Below are positions 30,843-38,350 of a stretch of 64,000 bases of DNA, piece by piece (the stretch's first letter is position 1; the number at the start of each line of letters is the position of its first letter). The notes below the pieces were generated by a model. That model was not told the origin of the DNA and did no database searches. It saw nothing but the letters and a program-made list of their open reading frames with translations. Source of the DNA: Paracoccaceae bacterium (GTDB lineage Bacteria; Pseudomonadota; Alphaproteobacteria; Rhodobacterales; Rhodobacteraceae); contig JASMHC010000009.1 of the NCBI GenBank assembly GCA_030750975.1, forward strand, positions 1 to 64,000. The letters run 5' to 3'. The translations under genes were made by a program, and so were the position numbers.

Positions 30843-31874
30843 ATGTCGATCCTCAACATCTTCAGTCAGGACGCCTTCAGCGTCATGCGCCTCACGGACG
30901 CGCTTCGTGAGATCAAATACACCCCGTCCCGCATCGGGCAAATGGGGCTGTTCCAGACCACCAGCATCGATACGCTCGACATCGCAATCGAGAAGGACAA
31001 AGAGCAAAACCGCATGCTGGTCTCCGCGAGCCCGCGCGGTGGTCCAGGCCAGACCTTCGATAAATCGAAACGCGCCGTACGCATGCTGAAGGTGCCGCAC
31101 TTCCAGGTCGATGATGCGATCTATGCCGACGAGGTGCAGCAGGTCCGCGCTTTCGGCCAAGAGGTTGCCGTCGAGCGCCTGCAGCAGAAGATCGCAGACC
31201 GCGCGGCCGAGGCGAGCCAGTTCTTTGCACTGACCGAGGAATACCACCGGCTGAACATTCTCAAGACCGGCCAGCTACTCGATGCTGATGGCTCGGTTCT
31301 GTTCGATTACTTCACCGAGTTTGGCGAAAACCAGCAGGCAGTGGTGGACTTCGACCTCGACAATGCGAGCGCCGCCGATGGCGCACTCCGCAAGAAATGC
31401 GCGGGTGTCATCCGTCAGATGGCAGGCATTCTCGACGGGCTGCCCTATACAGGCATCATGGCGCTTTGCGGCGACGCGTTCTTCGATGATCTCATCGCCC
31501 ACCAAGAGGTCCGCGAAACTTACAAGGGCTATGCAGACGCGGCATCGCTCCGGAACGCCTATATCAACTCGGGCAATTCCGGCATTTACGGCGCCTTCGA
31601 GTTTGGCGGCATCACCTGGATGAACTACCGCGGCGGCCAGAACGTCGGCATCGACACTGACAAGTGCCACCTCGTGCCTTCGGGCGTGCCTGGTCTCTTC
31701 CGCACGGTCTATGCACCGGCCGATTACATCGAGACCGTGAACACGCCGGGCCAGCGCCTCTACGGCAAGCAGTGGGAGATGCAGAACGGCAAGGGTGTGA
31801 ACCTCGAGTTCCAGATGAACGCGCTGCATTACTGCACACGGCCGCGGGTCCTGATCCCGGGCAAGCGGACGTAA
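30843..31874 (+). CDS. Major capsid protein (lambda gpE family)
   Basis: A 343-residue HK97-fold coat protein of the lambda E type. SRIGQMGLFQTTSIDTLDIAIE, RGGPGQTFDKSKRAVRMLKVPHF and the C-terminal PGQRLYGKQWEMQNGKGVNLEFQMNALHYCTRPRVLI are diagnostic blocks. AAAAGGACC precedes the ATG. A 370-base gap with an antisense HicB gene separates it from the decoration protein, unlike the tight D-E spacing in lambda. Confidence 0.95.
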   Translation: MSILNIFSQDAFSVMRLTDALREIKYTPSRIGQMGLFQTTSIDTLDIAIEKDKEQNRMLVSASPRGGPGQTFDKSKRAVRMLKVPHFQVDDAIYADEVQQVRAFGQEVAVERLQQKIADRAAEASQFFALTEEYHRLNILKTGQLLDADGSVLFDYFTEFGENQQAVVDFDLDNASAADGALRKKCAGVIRQMAGILDGLPYTGIMALCGDAFFDDLIAHQEVRETYKGYADAASLRNAYINSGNSGIYGAFEFGGITWMNYRGGQNVGIDTDKCHLVPSGVPGLFRTVYAPADYIETVNTPGQRLYGKQWEMQNGKGVNLEFQMNALHYCTRPRVLIPGKRT

Positions 31875-31955
31875 TCGAGCAGGGCCGGAAGAGGCGTTGC
31901 GTTGGAATGACATCCAGAGCAACGTTATGCTGGCCGCATCAAAGAAAGCAGCTAT

Positions 31956-32249
31956 ATGCCTCACGAAATCTCCCAATGGGATATTCAGGAACATCTTCAG
32001 ACGCGTGTCGAGCAGGACGCGTATTTGGAAGCTGCTTTCGATGATGGTGACGCTCTGGTGATCATTGGCGCCATCGGTGACGTAATCCGAGCACGCGGCC
32101 CCGAAGGCATAGCCGCGCAAGTTGGCATAGAGCATACTGCATTGCTTGAGGCATTTCGTGATGGGAATGACCCGCCATTTTCACTGGTATTGGCGGCAGT
32201 CAGAGCCCTTGGCTTTAAACTCGGGGTCTGCCGAACCAGTAAGTTCTGA
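31956..32249 (+). CDS. Lone addiction-module antidote protein (XRE-like, 97 aa)
   Basis: The sequence FDDGDALVIIGAIGDVIRARGPEGIAAQVGIEHTALLEAFRDGNDPPFSLVLAAVRALGFKL matches the addiction-module antidote family with a helix-turn-helix. Such proteins normally follow a RelE/HigB-like toxin gene. The 81 bases upstream to the capsid stop are too short for one and no toxin is downstream. It is therefore an orphan antidote inside the head gene cluster. Confidence 0.82.
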   Translation: MPHEISQWDIQEHLQTRVEQDAYLEAAFDDGDALVIIGAIGDVIRARGPEGIAAQVGIEHTALLEAFRDGNDPPFSLVLAAVRALGFKLGVCRTSKF

Positions 32250-32258
32250 CAGCGGCTG

Positions 32259-32447
32259 TCAGCCTTGGGTCTGCTCCTCGTCCCACCCGCTGAACTTCTG
32301 CGCTTCATAAGCCTCCACTGCGGTCACCAATTTTTCCAGTCTGACTTCGTCGGGTGAACCGGGGGCGGCGTGCCATAGTCGTTCGATCTGCTGAAGGGCC
32401 TGTCGATGCTCCTCGGTGGTTCTGATGGGCGTGTCTTCCATCTGCAT
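32259..32447 (-). CDS. HigA-like N-terminal fragment, lone (62 aa)
   Basis: IRTTEEHRQALQQIERLWHAAPGSPDEVRLEKLVTAVEAYEAQKF matches the N-terminal oligomerisation segment of HigA antitoxins ('IRTE.DY..AL..I..L..A.PGTPE...L..L.TLVEAYE'). The HTH half that normally follows is missing; the gene ends with a short acidic tail. It is convergent with the antidote gene at 31956-32249 (nine bases apart). It is either a truncated relic or a deliberately small inhibitor. Confidence 0.75.
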   Translation of the reverse strand: MQMEDTPIRTTEEHRQALQQIERLWHAAPGSPDEVRLEKLVTAVEAYEAQKFSGWDEEQTQG

Positions 32448-32470
32448 TTCCTCGTGGCGGTGATATTCTC

Positions 32471-32884
32471 ATGTCTCTTTTCAATGACTTGGATGCCCAC
32501 ACCAGCGCAGCAGTCAAGGCGGTCTTTGCCGAGCCGGCCCTTCTGCGCCCTCGCATGTCCACCCAATATGCGGAACGTAGTGCCGACCCGGACCGCCCCG
32601 AGGCAATGGCCTACGGCATCTTTTCGGCTGGTCCCGCGCAAGAAGATCTGCGCGGCCAAGCGCGTGGTGGGCAAATGTCGGGCACGACCAAGCTGTCGAC
32701 CGCTGCTGCCGAGTTCTGGATCGCCAAACCGCAGATCGATCAGCTGCCATGGCTGCCGATCACCGGCGACGCCGTCATCCTGACGGCCCGCAGTGGCCAG
32801 CCGATCTATGCAATCTCGAGGGTTGCAACCTCGGATCTGGGCGATTTGAACCTGATGCTTGTTCGAGAGGATGAAACTCCATGA
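32471..32884 (+). CDS. Head-tail connector/neck protein candidate (137 aa)
   Basis: A 137-residue protein between capsid and tail genes, where lambda has FI/FII. The C-terminal half ISRVATSDLGDLNLMLVRE with PWLPITGDAVILTARSGQPIY is a beta-barrel-like stopper pattern. The N-terminal part is helical and variable. Its stop overlaps the next start by four bases. The family is inferred from position and fold impression. Confidence 0.7.
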   Translation: MSLFNDLDAHTSAAVKAVFAEPALLRPRMSTQYAERSADPDRPEAMAYGIFSAGPAQEDLRGQARGGQMSGTTKLSTAAAEFWIAKPQIDQLPWLPITGDAVILTARSGQPIYAISRVATSDLGDLNLMLVREDETP

Positions 32885-33693
32885 GCCTGACGCGACTTGT
32901 CATGCGATTGACCGCGGCTCGCGCGCTCCGGGACCGCACCCTTGCTGGAGTACGTGTGTTCGACAGCGCGGTCGATCCGATCGATCAGACCATCGCAGAA
33001 AACCGTCAGCCGCTTCTGGTGCTGACGACGGATGAACATGAGGCCGACATCATCGGTCGTGACCTTGCAGGCGATAATCAGCGCTGCGATCTGGTCATCG
33101 AGCTCGCCATCGCCGCGCGGGTCGAGGTTCCAGCACGCGACGGTCAGGGCGGGCAGATCACCATTGCCATTCCGCATACGGATGAGGGGATGGAACTGAC
33201 GCTCGACATGATGGAGCACCAGGTTGTCACCGCGCTCACCCGCGATGACAGTGCCTGGGCGCGCGCCTGGATGAAACTGGTGCCCCGTGTGACCCGGCGG
33301 CTCTCACGTCGCGGGGCCTCCACGGAAAACGGCGTGCGCTTCGCCGCCCGACAGCTGGTTTTGACCTGCGATCTGGTCGACACGCCAGCGATAGGGGCGG
33401 ACATCCCGTCCGGCACCGCTTGGGGCGAGGTCTTTGCGCTGATGGACGCGGATCAGACCCTGGCGCCAATTGCGGCCATGCTGCGCGAGCAGATCGAGGG
33501 TAATGATGTCCGCGATTGGGCGCGCACTGCGCAGATGCTGGGTGTGCCGCTAGAGGTCATGGATCAACTGGGTGTTTTGCCCAAGCTCGATGCCCAAGGT
33601 GATCCCGTGACCATGGATGCGGTCATCTTCGACGAGGAAGGCGAGCGCGTCACGGTGATCGATGCAACAATGACCGCGGCAGAGGCATCATGA
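32881..33693 (+). CDS. Tail completion/terminator-like protein (270 aa)
   Basis: The N-terminal part (LTAARALRDRTLAGVRVFDSAVDPID, PLLVLTTDEHEAD, CDLVIELAIAARVE) is the mixed beta pattern of tail terminators. The second half (DSAWARAWMKLVPRVTRRLSRRG, RQLVLTCDLVDTPA) is an additional domain. The C-terminus is acidic. It bridges head and tail modules, overlapping the neck gene. The exact role is inferred from place. Confidence 0.62.
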   Translation: MSLTRLVMRLTAARALRDRTLAGVRVFDSAVDPIDQTIAENRQPLLVLTTDEHEADIIGRDLAGDNQRCDLVIELAIAARVEVPARDGQGGQITIAIPHTDEGMELTLDMMEHQVVTALTRDDSAWARAWMKLVPRVTRRLSRRGASTENGVRFAARQLVLTCDLVDTPAIGADIPSGTAWGEVFALMDADQTLAPIAAMLREQIEGNDVRDWARTAQMLGVPLEVMDQLGVLPKLDAQGDPVTMDAVIFDEEGERVTVIDATMTAAEAS

Positions 33694-33694
33694 C

Positions 33695-34234
33695 ATGGCG
33701 ATCCGCGAATTGGTGGAATTGGCCGCGCGTATCGCTGAATTGGAGCGCCGGTTCGCGGGTATGATGCGGCACGGCACTGTGGCCGAGGTTGATACAAACA
33801 CGCAACGGATCCGGCTAGACTTTGGGCCTGCGCATGGGACCGAGGGGCGGTTTCTCTCTCCGTGGATCCCGTACGCGCAGTTCTCTGGCGCCCTGCGGGT
33901 CCACACACCGCCCACGGTCGGGCAGCAGTTCACCGCGATGTCGCCGAACGGGGATTTCCAGCAAGCGGTCGCCGTGCCGCTGACCCACTCCAGTGGTAAC
34001 CCGTCGCCCTCGACGGCAGCCGACCAGAATGTGCTGCGTTTTGGTAGCGTTACTGTGACCCTGGCAGAAGACAGCCTCGAGATTGCCGTTGGGGATGTGC
34101 GTTTCAAGGTTGACAGCGCCAACGTTGAAATCACCGGCGGCGAGGTCCGTCACAACAGCAAAAACATTGGCGACAGCCACATACACAGCGGCGTGTTGTC
34201 CGGGCCGTCGGTCACCGGCACGCCTGCGAACTGA
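33695..34234 (+). CDS. Baseplate assembly protein V / spike (gpV-like)
   Basis: A 179-residue central-spike protein. It has a short N-terminal helix (ELVELAARIAELERRFAGMMRHGTV), an OB-fold (DFGPAHGTEGRFLSPWIPYAQ, PTVGQQFTAMSPNGDFQQAVAV) and a C-terminal beta-helix-like repeat region ending in GDSHIHSGVLSGPSVTGTPAN. The HxH (SHIHSG) is the metal-binding motif found at the spike tip of gpV-type proteins. It starts the P2-like baseplate block V-W-J-I. Confidence 0.9.
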   Translation: MAIRELVELAARIAELERRFAGMMRHGTVAEVDTNTQRIRLDFGPAHGTEGRFLSPWIPYAQFSGALRVHTPPTVGQQFTAMSPNGDFQQAVAVPLTHSSGNPSPSTAADQNVLRFGSVTVTLAEDSLEIAVGDVRFKVDSANVEITGGEVRHNSKNIGDSHIHSGVLSGPSVTGTPAN

Positions 34235-34247
34235 CAAGGACGACTCC

Positions 34248-34460
34248 ATGCCACGCTACGCTATCACCGAAACCGCCGGCCGCTTTGTCGCGGGCCAAAC
34301 CAACACGGGCGTCGGTACGATCCTCACCCTCACCGAAAAACAGGCCGAACACGAGGTTCGCCTCGGCTCGCTGCGGGCGCTGGATGTCAAACCAGCCGCC
34401 AAACAGACCAAGCCTGCAAAGCCTGTGTCGAAATCTGACACCCCCGAGGCCACGATGTAA
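34248..34460 (+). CDS. Small phage protein with Lys/Ala-rich tail (70 aa)
   Basis: AAGGA precedes ATG 34248. It reads MPRYAITETAGRFVAGQ and TILTLTEKQAEHEVRLGSLRALD, then a flexible KPAAKQTKPAKPV tail. The pattern recalls the short gene at 40695-40865 (both have a small beta domain: 'YRVT.....F.G..F'). The function is unknown; it sits between spike and wedge genes. Confidence 0.7.
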   Translation: MPRYAITETAGRFVAGQTNTGVGTILTLTEKQAEHEVRLGSLRALDVKPAAKQTKPAKPVSKSDTPEATM

Positions 34461-34469
34461 CACTGGACC

Positions 34470-34895
34470 ATGGTAAGCCTTTCCCCCAATCCGTCAGTCG
34501 GGCTGAATGCCGCGACGGGCCGCATCCTTGAGGGCTGGCCGCATGTGGTGCAAAGCCTGCAGGATATCTTCACCACACGGTTTGGCAGCCGGGTGATGCG
34601 CGAATGGTATGGATCCTTCGTGCCGCATCTGATGGGGCGCACGATCAGTCCAAACGAGGTGACGCCCTTTTTCGCGGCGGTGACCTCGGCCATCGAGCAA
34701 TTCGAGCCGCGCTATCGGGTGACGCGCATCCAGGTCGTTGAGGTCACACGCGCGGGCGCCTTGCATGTCTTCCTCGAGGGCGAATATCGGCCCCGGGCGA
34801 TGTTCGGTGATTATACCGTAGAGGGCGCGCGCCGGATTGATGCCTATGCCAATCTTGATGGCGTCCTGATTGAAACCCGGGAGGCCCTGGTATGA
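34470..34895 (+). CDS. Baseplate wedge protein, gp25/gpW-like (141 aa)
   Basis: A gp25/lysozyme-like fold protein of the baseplate wedge. NAATGRILEGWPHVVQSLQDIFTTRFGSRVMREWYGSFV is the family hallmark, with the R-x-W-x-G-S region near residue 45, and EPRYRVTRIQVVEV follows. P2 gpW and T4 gp25 initiate sheath polymerisation. It overlaps gpJ by four bases. Confidence 0.93.
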   Translation: MVSLSPNPSVGLNAATGRILEGWPHVVQSLQDIFTTRFGSRVMREWYGSFVPHLMGRTISPNEVTPFFAAVTSAIEQFEPRYRVTRIQVVEVTRAGALHVFLEGEYRPRAMFGDYTVEGARRIDAYANLDGVLIETREALV

Positions 34896-35779
34896 GCCGC
34901 TTTACTGCGATCAATCTGGCAGGTCTTCCGCCGCCTGATGTGATCGAGACGCTGGACTATGAGACCATTGTCAAAGACATGCGTGACGATCTCGTCACGC
35001 GTTTTCCGGACATCGCCGGCGTCATCGATCTCGAAAGCGAGCCCGCGCGCAAATTGATCGAGGCCTTTGCCTACCGCGAACTGCTCCTGCGCGCGCGGAT
35101 CAATGATGCCGCCCGCTCGGTTCTGCTGGCGTCATCCTTCGGCAGCAACCTCGATCACCTGGCGGCCCTCTTTGCCACAGCTCGGATGCAGGTCGAGGAC
35201 GAGACCGGTGCGCTGGTTGCTGAAGACGATGCGCGCCTGCGGCGCCGGGTGCAACTCGCGCCTGATGCGTTTTCGGTCGCGGGGCCAGAGGGGGCCTATG
35301 TCTATCACGCCCTCAGTGCCGCCCCATGGGCGCGGGATGCCACCGCGATCATGACGACGCCGGGTCGGGTGCGCGTGACGATTTTACGCGCGGGCGAAGA
35401 CCCCATTCCGAGCCTCGAAGAACGGGAGACCGTCCGGCTGGCGCTCATCGACAATGACGTCCGGCCGCTCACGGACATGGTTGAGGTGCTGGGACCTGCC
35501 GTACATCCGGTCACCATCAACGCGACTCTGACGCTCTATCCGGGCCCGGACGGCAACCTGGTGCGCGATCGCGCGGTCAGCGCGTTGACCTCGTGGGTGG
35601 AAACGAACCGGATGCTGGGCATGAACCTGCGTCGCTCGGCCATCTTCTCGAAACTGCATCAGGAAGGTGTGCATTCGGTAGACCTGACCTCACCTGCCGC
35701 GGACATCGTTCTGGGGCCGACCGAGGTCTACGCCGTGGAGGCTATTACCATTACGGTCGCGGATTCGCGCGATGCTTGA
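34892..35779 (+). CDS. Baseplate assembly protein J
   Basis: A 295-residue gpJ-family protein. IVKDMRDDLVTRFPDIAGVIDLESEPARKLIEAFAYRELLLRARINDAARSVLLA is the family block. AGPEGAYVYHALSAAPWARDA and the C-terminal LHQEGVHSVDLTSPAADIVLGPTEVYAVEAITITV follow. It forms the baseplate arm with gpI. The gpI gene normally follows at once; here it is displaced by 1.3 kb containing an antisense toxin-antitoxin pair. Confidence 0.94.
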   Translation: MSRFTAINLAGLPPPDVIETLDYETIVKDMRDDLVTRFPDIAGVIDLESEPARKLIEAFAYRELLLRARINDAARSVLLASSFGSNLDHLAALFATARMQVEDETGALVAEDDARLRRRVQLAPDAFSVAGPEGAYVYHALSAAPWARDATAIMTTPGRVRVTILRAGEDPIPSLEERETVRLALIDNDVRPLTDMVEVLGPAVHPVTINATLTLYPGPDGNLVRDRAVSALTSWVETNRMLGMNLRRSAIFSKLHQEGVHSVDLTSPAADIVLGPTEVYAVEAITITVADSRDA

Positions 35780-35855
35780 GGAAAGTTCACCGAGGATCTG
35801 AAAAATCCAAACAGGGCTGATTTTTGCGATCCGTCAGGAATTGTCTGTGGGTTTG

Positions 35856-36629
35856 TCACAGGCTGGGCCGATGCCAATTCATGCTTTGGAGCCTCGGGTC
35901 CTCGGCAAAAGAGTGAGGAGGAAACTCCAAGCCGAGAGCGGGGTACTCGCGAATAGCCTGCGCGCCGCTTCGGCTAATGCGAATGCGCCAGGTCTGCCGA
36001 TCAACCGGAGTTGAGGAGCGGAACGCAGCACAGTCCAAAACAGCAAGATTAGCCAATTGATTTGGGTCACGGATCGACATGTACCGGATGACCTGACCTC
36101 CAGCCTCCCTGGTTGCATCCGCCAAGCTTTGGCAATGTTCGTAATCTGTGAGGTGCGTCCAGGTTGGGGAATCTGCAGATAATTTACCCTTTGTCAGATC
36201 GATCGCGGAATTGGAGGCAATGTCAGCAGCAAAGGCGGTGTAGTCTGCAGCATCATCTGGAAACGGAGTATCTGGGCTTTCTGCGTAGAAGAGAAAACGA
36301 TAAAAGACCATCTCTGCCGCCGCAGTCTCTGGCTGCTCGGCGCCATACCAAACACCGGGTGTAAAGCCGGCTCTGCGAAACCTAGACCCTGCAGGATACG
36401 GCCGGTAACGAAACGGAGTTGCCAAGAGATAATCGAGGTGCGCGCAGTTGCTTGGAAGCGCTGGCTTGGTTTCATCAAGAATGGCTTCAAGAGCGGCTTG
36501 GTCGTCAAGGTTGTCGGTCAGCTTGAGTGTTGAAACACGGTGCTGCGCTTCCACCAACCGCCACGCCCGAGTTTCGAGTGCTTCGAGTTCAGAGCGGAGC
36601 GCGGCGGGTGTCCAGATAGGCGACGACAT
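35856..36629 (-). CDS. RES-domain toxin (NAD-degrading)
   Basis: A toxin of about 257 residues of the RES family, which deplete cellular NAD. The RES block is FRYRPYPAGSRFRRAGFTPGVWYGAEQPETAAAEMVFYRF (about 73-112). It carries the conserved Arg in YRPYPAGSRFRR, Tyr in VWYGAE and Glu in TAAAE. ADYTAFAADI and LADATREAGGQVIRYMSIRDP are typical further on. The start (36629 or 36632) lies inside the antitoxin gene by about 41 bases. It is antisense within the tail operon. Confidence 0.88.
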   Translation of the reverse strand: MSSPIWTPAALRSELEALETRAWRLVEAQHRVSTLKLTDNLDDQAALEAILDETKPALPSNCAHLDYLLATPFRYRPYPAGSRFRRAGFTPGVWYGAEQPETAAAEMVFYRFLFYAESPDTPFPDDAADYTAFAADIASNSAIDLTKGKLSADSPTWTHLTDYEHCQSLADATREAGGQVIRYMSIRDPNQLANLAVLDCAAFRSSTPVDRQTWRIRISRSGAQAIREYPALGLEFPPHSFAEDPRLQSMNWHRPSL

Positions 36630-36969
36630 CAACGAGTCCTTGGGCTGTGGTAATTCGGTCAGCAGGGCGGGCCCCTAAAGCGGTATTGGGTGCTACCAAC
36701 CAAGCGCGTGCTACGGCTTCATTGCCACCAGTAATCGCATCCAGAGATCGGAAGGCGCGCACAAAGAGGGCAGCCAATTCAAATGCCTTCGACCGATCGT
36801 TGATAATCGCCTCGCCTTTCTTGAAGCGTGACACTTGCGCCTCAGATACGCCAAGCATCTCGGCCAACTTGCTGCCAGGCAATTCAAGACGCTCGGCGGC
36901 GCGCACAGCAGCTTTGGTTAGAACCGCACCACGCCCTGTCGCGTGTGCTTGAGAGAGTCCGTTCAACAT
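36589..36969 (-). CDS. Xre/MbcA/ParS-type antitoxin of the RES toxin
   Basis: A 126-residue antitoxin from ATG 36969 with GGAAGGATT upstream. The helix-turn-helix (KLAEMLGVSEAQVSRFKKGEAIINDRSKAFELAALFVRAF) is followed by the toxin-binding MbcA/ParS domain (LDAITGGNEAVARAWLVAPNTALGARPADRITTAQGLVDVVAYLDTRRAP). These two domains define Xre partners of RES toxins. It overlaps the toxin start. Confidence 0.9.
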   Translation of the reverse strand: MLNGLSQAHATGRGAVLTKAAVRAAERLELPGSKLAEMLGVSEAQVSRFKKGEAIINDRSKAFELAALFVRAFRSLDAITGGNEAVARAWLVAPNTALGARPADRITTAQGLVDVVAYLDTRRAPL

Positions 36970-36991
36970 GGGCAGAATCCTTCCTGATGGA

Positions 36992-37014
36992 ATCATAGTG
37001 GATAAATATTCCAC
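36992..37014 (-). promoter_or_regulatory. Operator/promoter of the Xre-RES module
   Basis: GTGGA (36998-37002), seven bases, TCCAC (37010-37014) form a palindrome. It overlaps a minus-strand -10-like TATGAT (complement of 36992-36997) 23 bases upstream of the antitoxin start, fitting Xre autorepression. Confidence 0.55.
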
Positions 37015-37087
37015 AAGGAAGAATTTTCTGACCAGGGGACCGGACGTCCTCAAGCACATCCCCCTTATGTAACGGGAAGGCGGCACG

Positions 37088-38347
37088 ATGGCTCAAGAAA
37101 CCCTGCTGCCCGACAACCGAACTTCCTTCGAGGAGGCCGTCGATCTCACCGGGGCGCGCATCGCTGACCTGCCCATCGCCCTGCGCCAACTCGTCCAGCC
37201 CGCGTTGGTGCCAGCACCCCATTTGCCTTGGCTCGCCTGGGGCTTATCAGTTGATCTCTGGGACAAAGATTGGCCGGAGGAGAAAAAACGCGCCCGGACG
37301 GCCCGATCGCTGCCGTTTCATGCGATCAAGGGCACACAGACGGCGATCGCTGAAGCCCTTGCCGTCATGGGGGCGGAAGCGCGGCGCTTCATCGTGCCGC
37401 CGGCCAAGACCTATTTGTCAAAGGCGCTCACGGAGACGGAACGTGGCGCCTATCTCGACCGCTTCTCGCAACTGAGGGTCTATCCCTTTATCGCGCGGGG
37501 TGTTTCCGGCCGGAACACCCGGTTTTTGTCGGCGCCGGACGGCCCGGGCACGGCTTTCGCGGGGCCAAACAACCCTGTCTCGATTGCTGAGACCAAATAC
37601 ATCCGAACGGCAAAACTCTTTGACCGTGGCGAGGAGACCAATCTGATGCTTCGCACGGTGACCCCAGAAAGCGTTGGGGACTTCAACGCGATTGAGTATG
37701 ACGAGGTGGTGCTGGCACCCAAGCCCACGGCGGCCATTCATCTTGGCGATAGGCCGAAAGCGCAGCCTTTCCTGATCGACGACATTGGCGTGCGTCAGCG
37801 GATCGTTCGCATCCCGCGCGACGAGACCTACAGCTATCGGCTGGGCCGGGAGCAATACACAACCGTCCTGCCCAAGGGCGATCTCATCGATGTTCGCCCG
37901 CAGCAGGTCGCCGAGACCCATGCGGCACAAGCGATGTCCCTGTTTCCGGGTGCTGCGTGGCAGCGCGTCTCTGGCGCCTGCCTGCCGGCAACAATCGCCT
38001 GGCGGCACCTCTACGATCGCTGGCACATCCATGATCCGGGCCGCGTGCTCGATGAGCGCAAGCGGTCCACCCATCTGGGCTACACCCGCCTTGGGATGCC
38101 GCCCTATACGGCCGAAGTGCTGACCCGCATCAAGGGGAAGCGACATCCGCGGACCGCGGGCCGGTTCGTCAATGGCTATGTCGTGGCCGCCAGCACCAAG
38201 CCGGTCGACGATACGCGTGCGGCGGTGATGGTCGCCAAATCACTCCGGGACAAGGTCCTGATCAACACAAAGACCTGGCGCGTGCCGCGACCGGGCGACC
38301 GCCGCGCTGTGGGGGATCTCACGCTTGGCGCATTAACTGAGGTTTGA
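37088..38347 (+). CDS. Tail protein I (gpI-like) with C-terminal extension
   Basis: The first about 130 residues match gpI: AVDLTGARIADLPIALRQLVQPALVPAPHLPWLAWGLSVDLWD, then KRARTARSLPFHAIKGTQTAIAEALAVMG. P2 gpI is near 180 residues; this protein has 419, with a long C-terminal part of unknown fold (ASTKPVDDTRAAVMVAKSLRDKVLI near the end). The extension probably links the baseplate to fibre proteins, such as the DUF4815 protein encoded next. A GGAAGG ribosome-binding site lies upstream. Confidence 0.88.
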   Translation: MAQETLLPDNRTSFEEAVDLTGARIADLPIALRQLVQPALVPAPHLPWLAWGLSVDLWDKDWPEEKKRARTARSLPFHAIKGTQTAIAEALAVMGAEARRFIVPPAKTYLSKALTETERGAYLDRFSQLRVYPFIARGVSGRNTRFLSAPDGPGTAFAGPNNPVSIAETKYIRTAKLFDRGEETNLMLRTVTPESVGDFNAIEYDEVVLAPKPTAAIHLGDRPKAQPFLIDDIGVRQRIVRIPRDETYSYRLGREQYTTVLPKGDLIDVRPQQVAETHAAQAMSLFPGAAWQRVSGACLPATIAWRHLYDRWHIHDPGRVLDERKRSTHLGYTRLGMPPYTAEVLTRIKGKRHPRTAGRFVNGYVVAASTKPVDDTRAAVMVAKSLRDKVLINTKTWRVPRPGDRRAVGDLTLGALTEV

Positions 38348-38350
38348 GGC

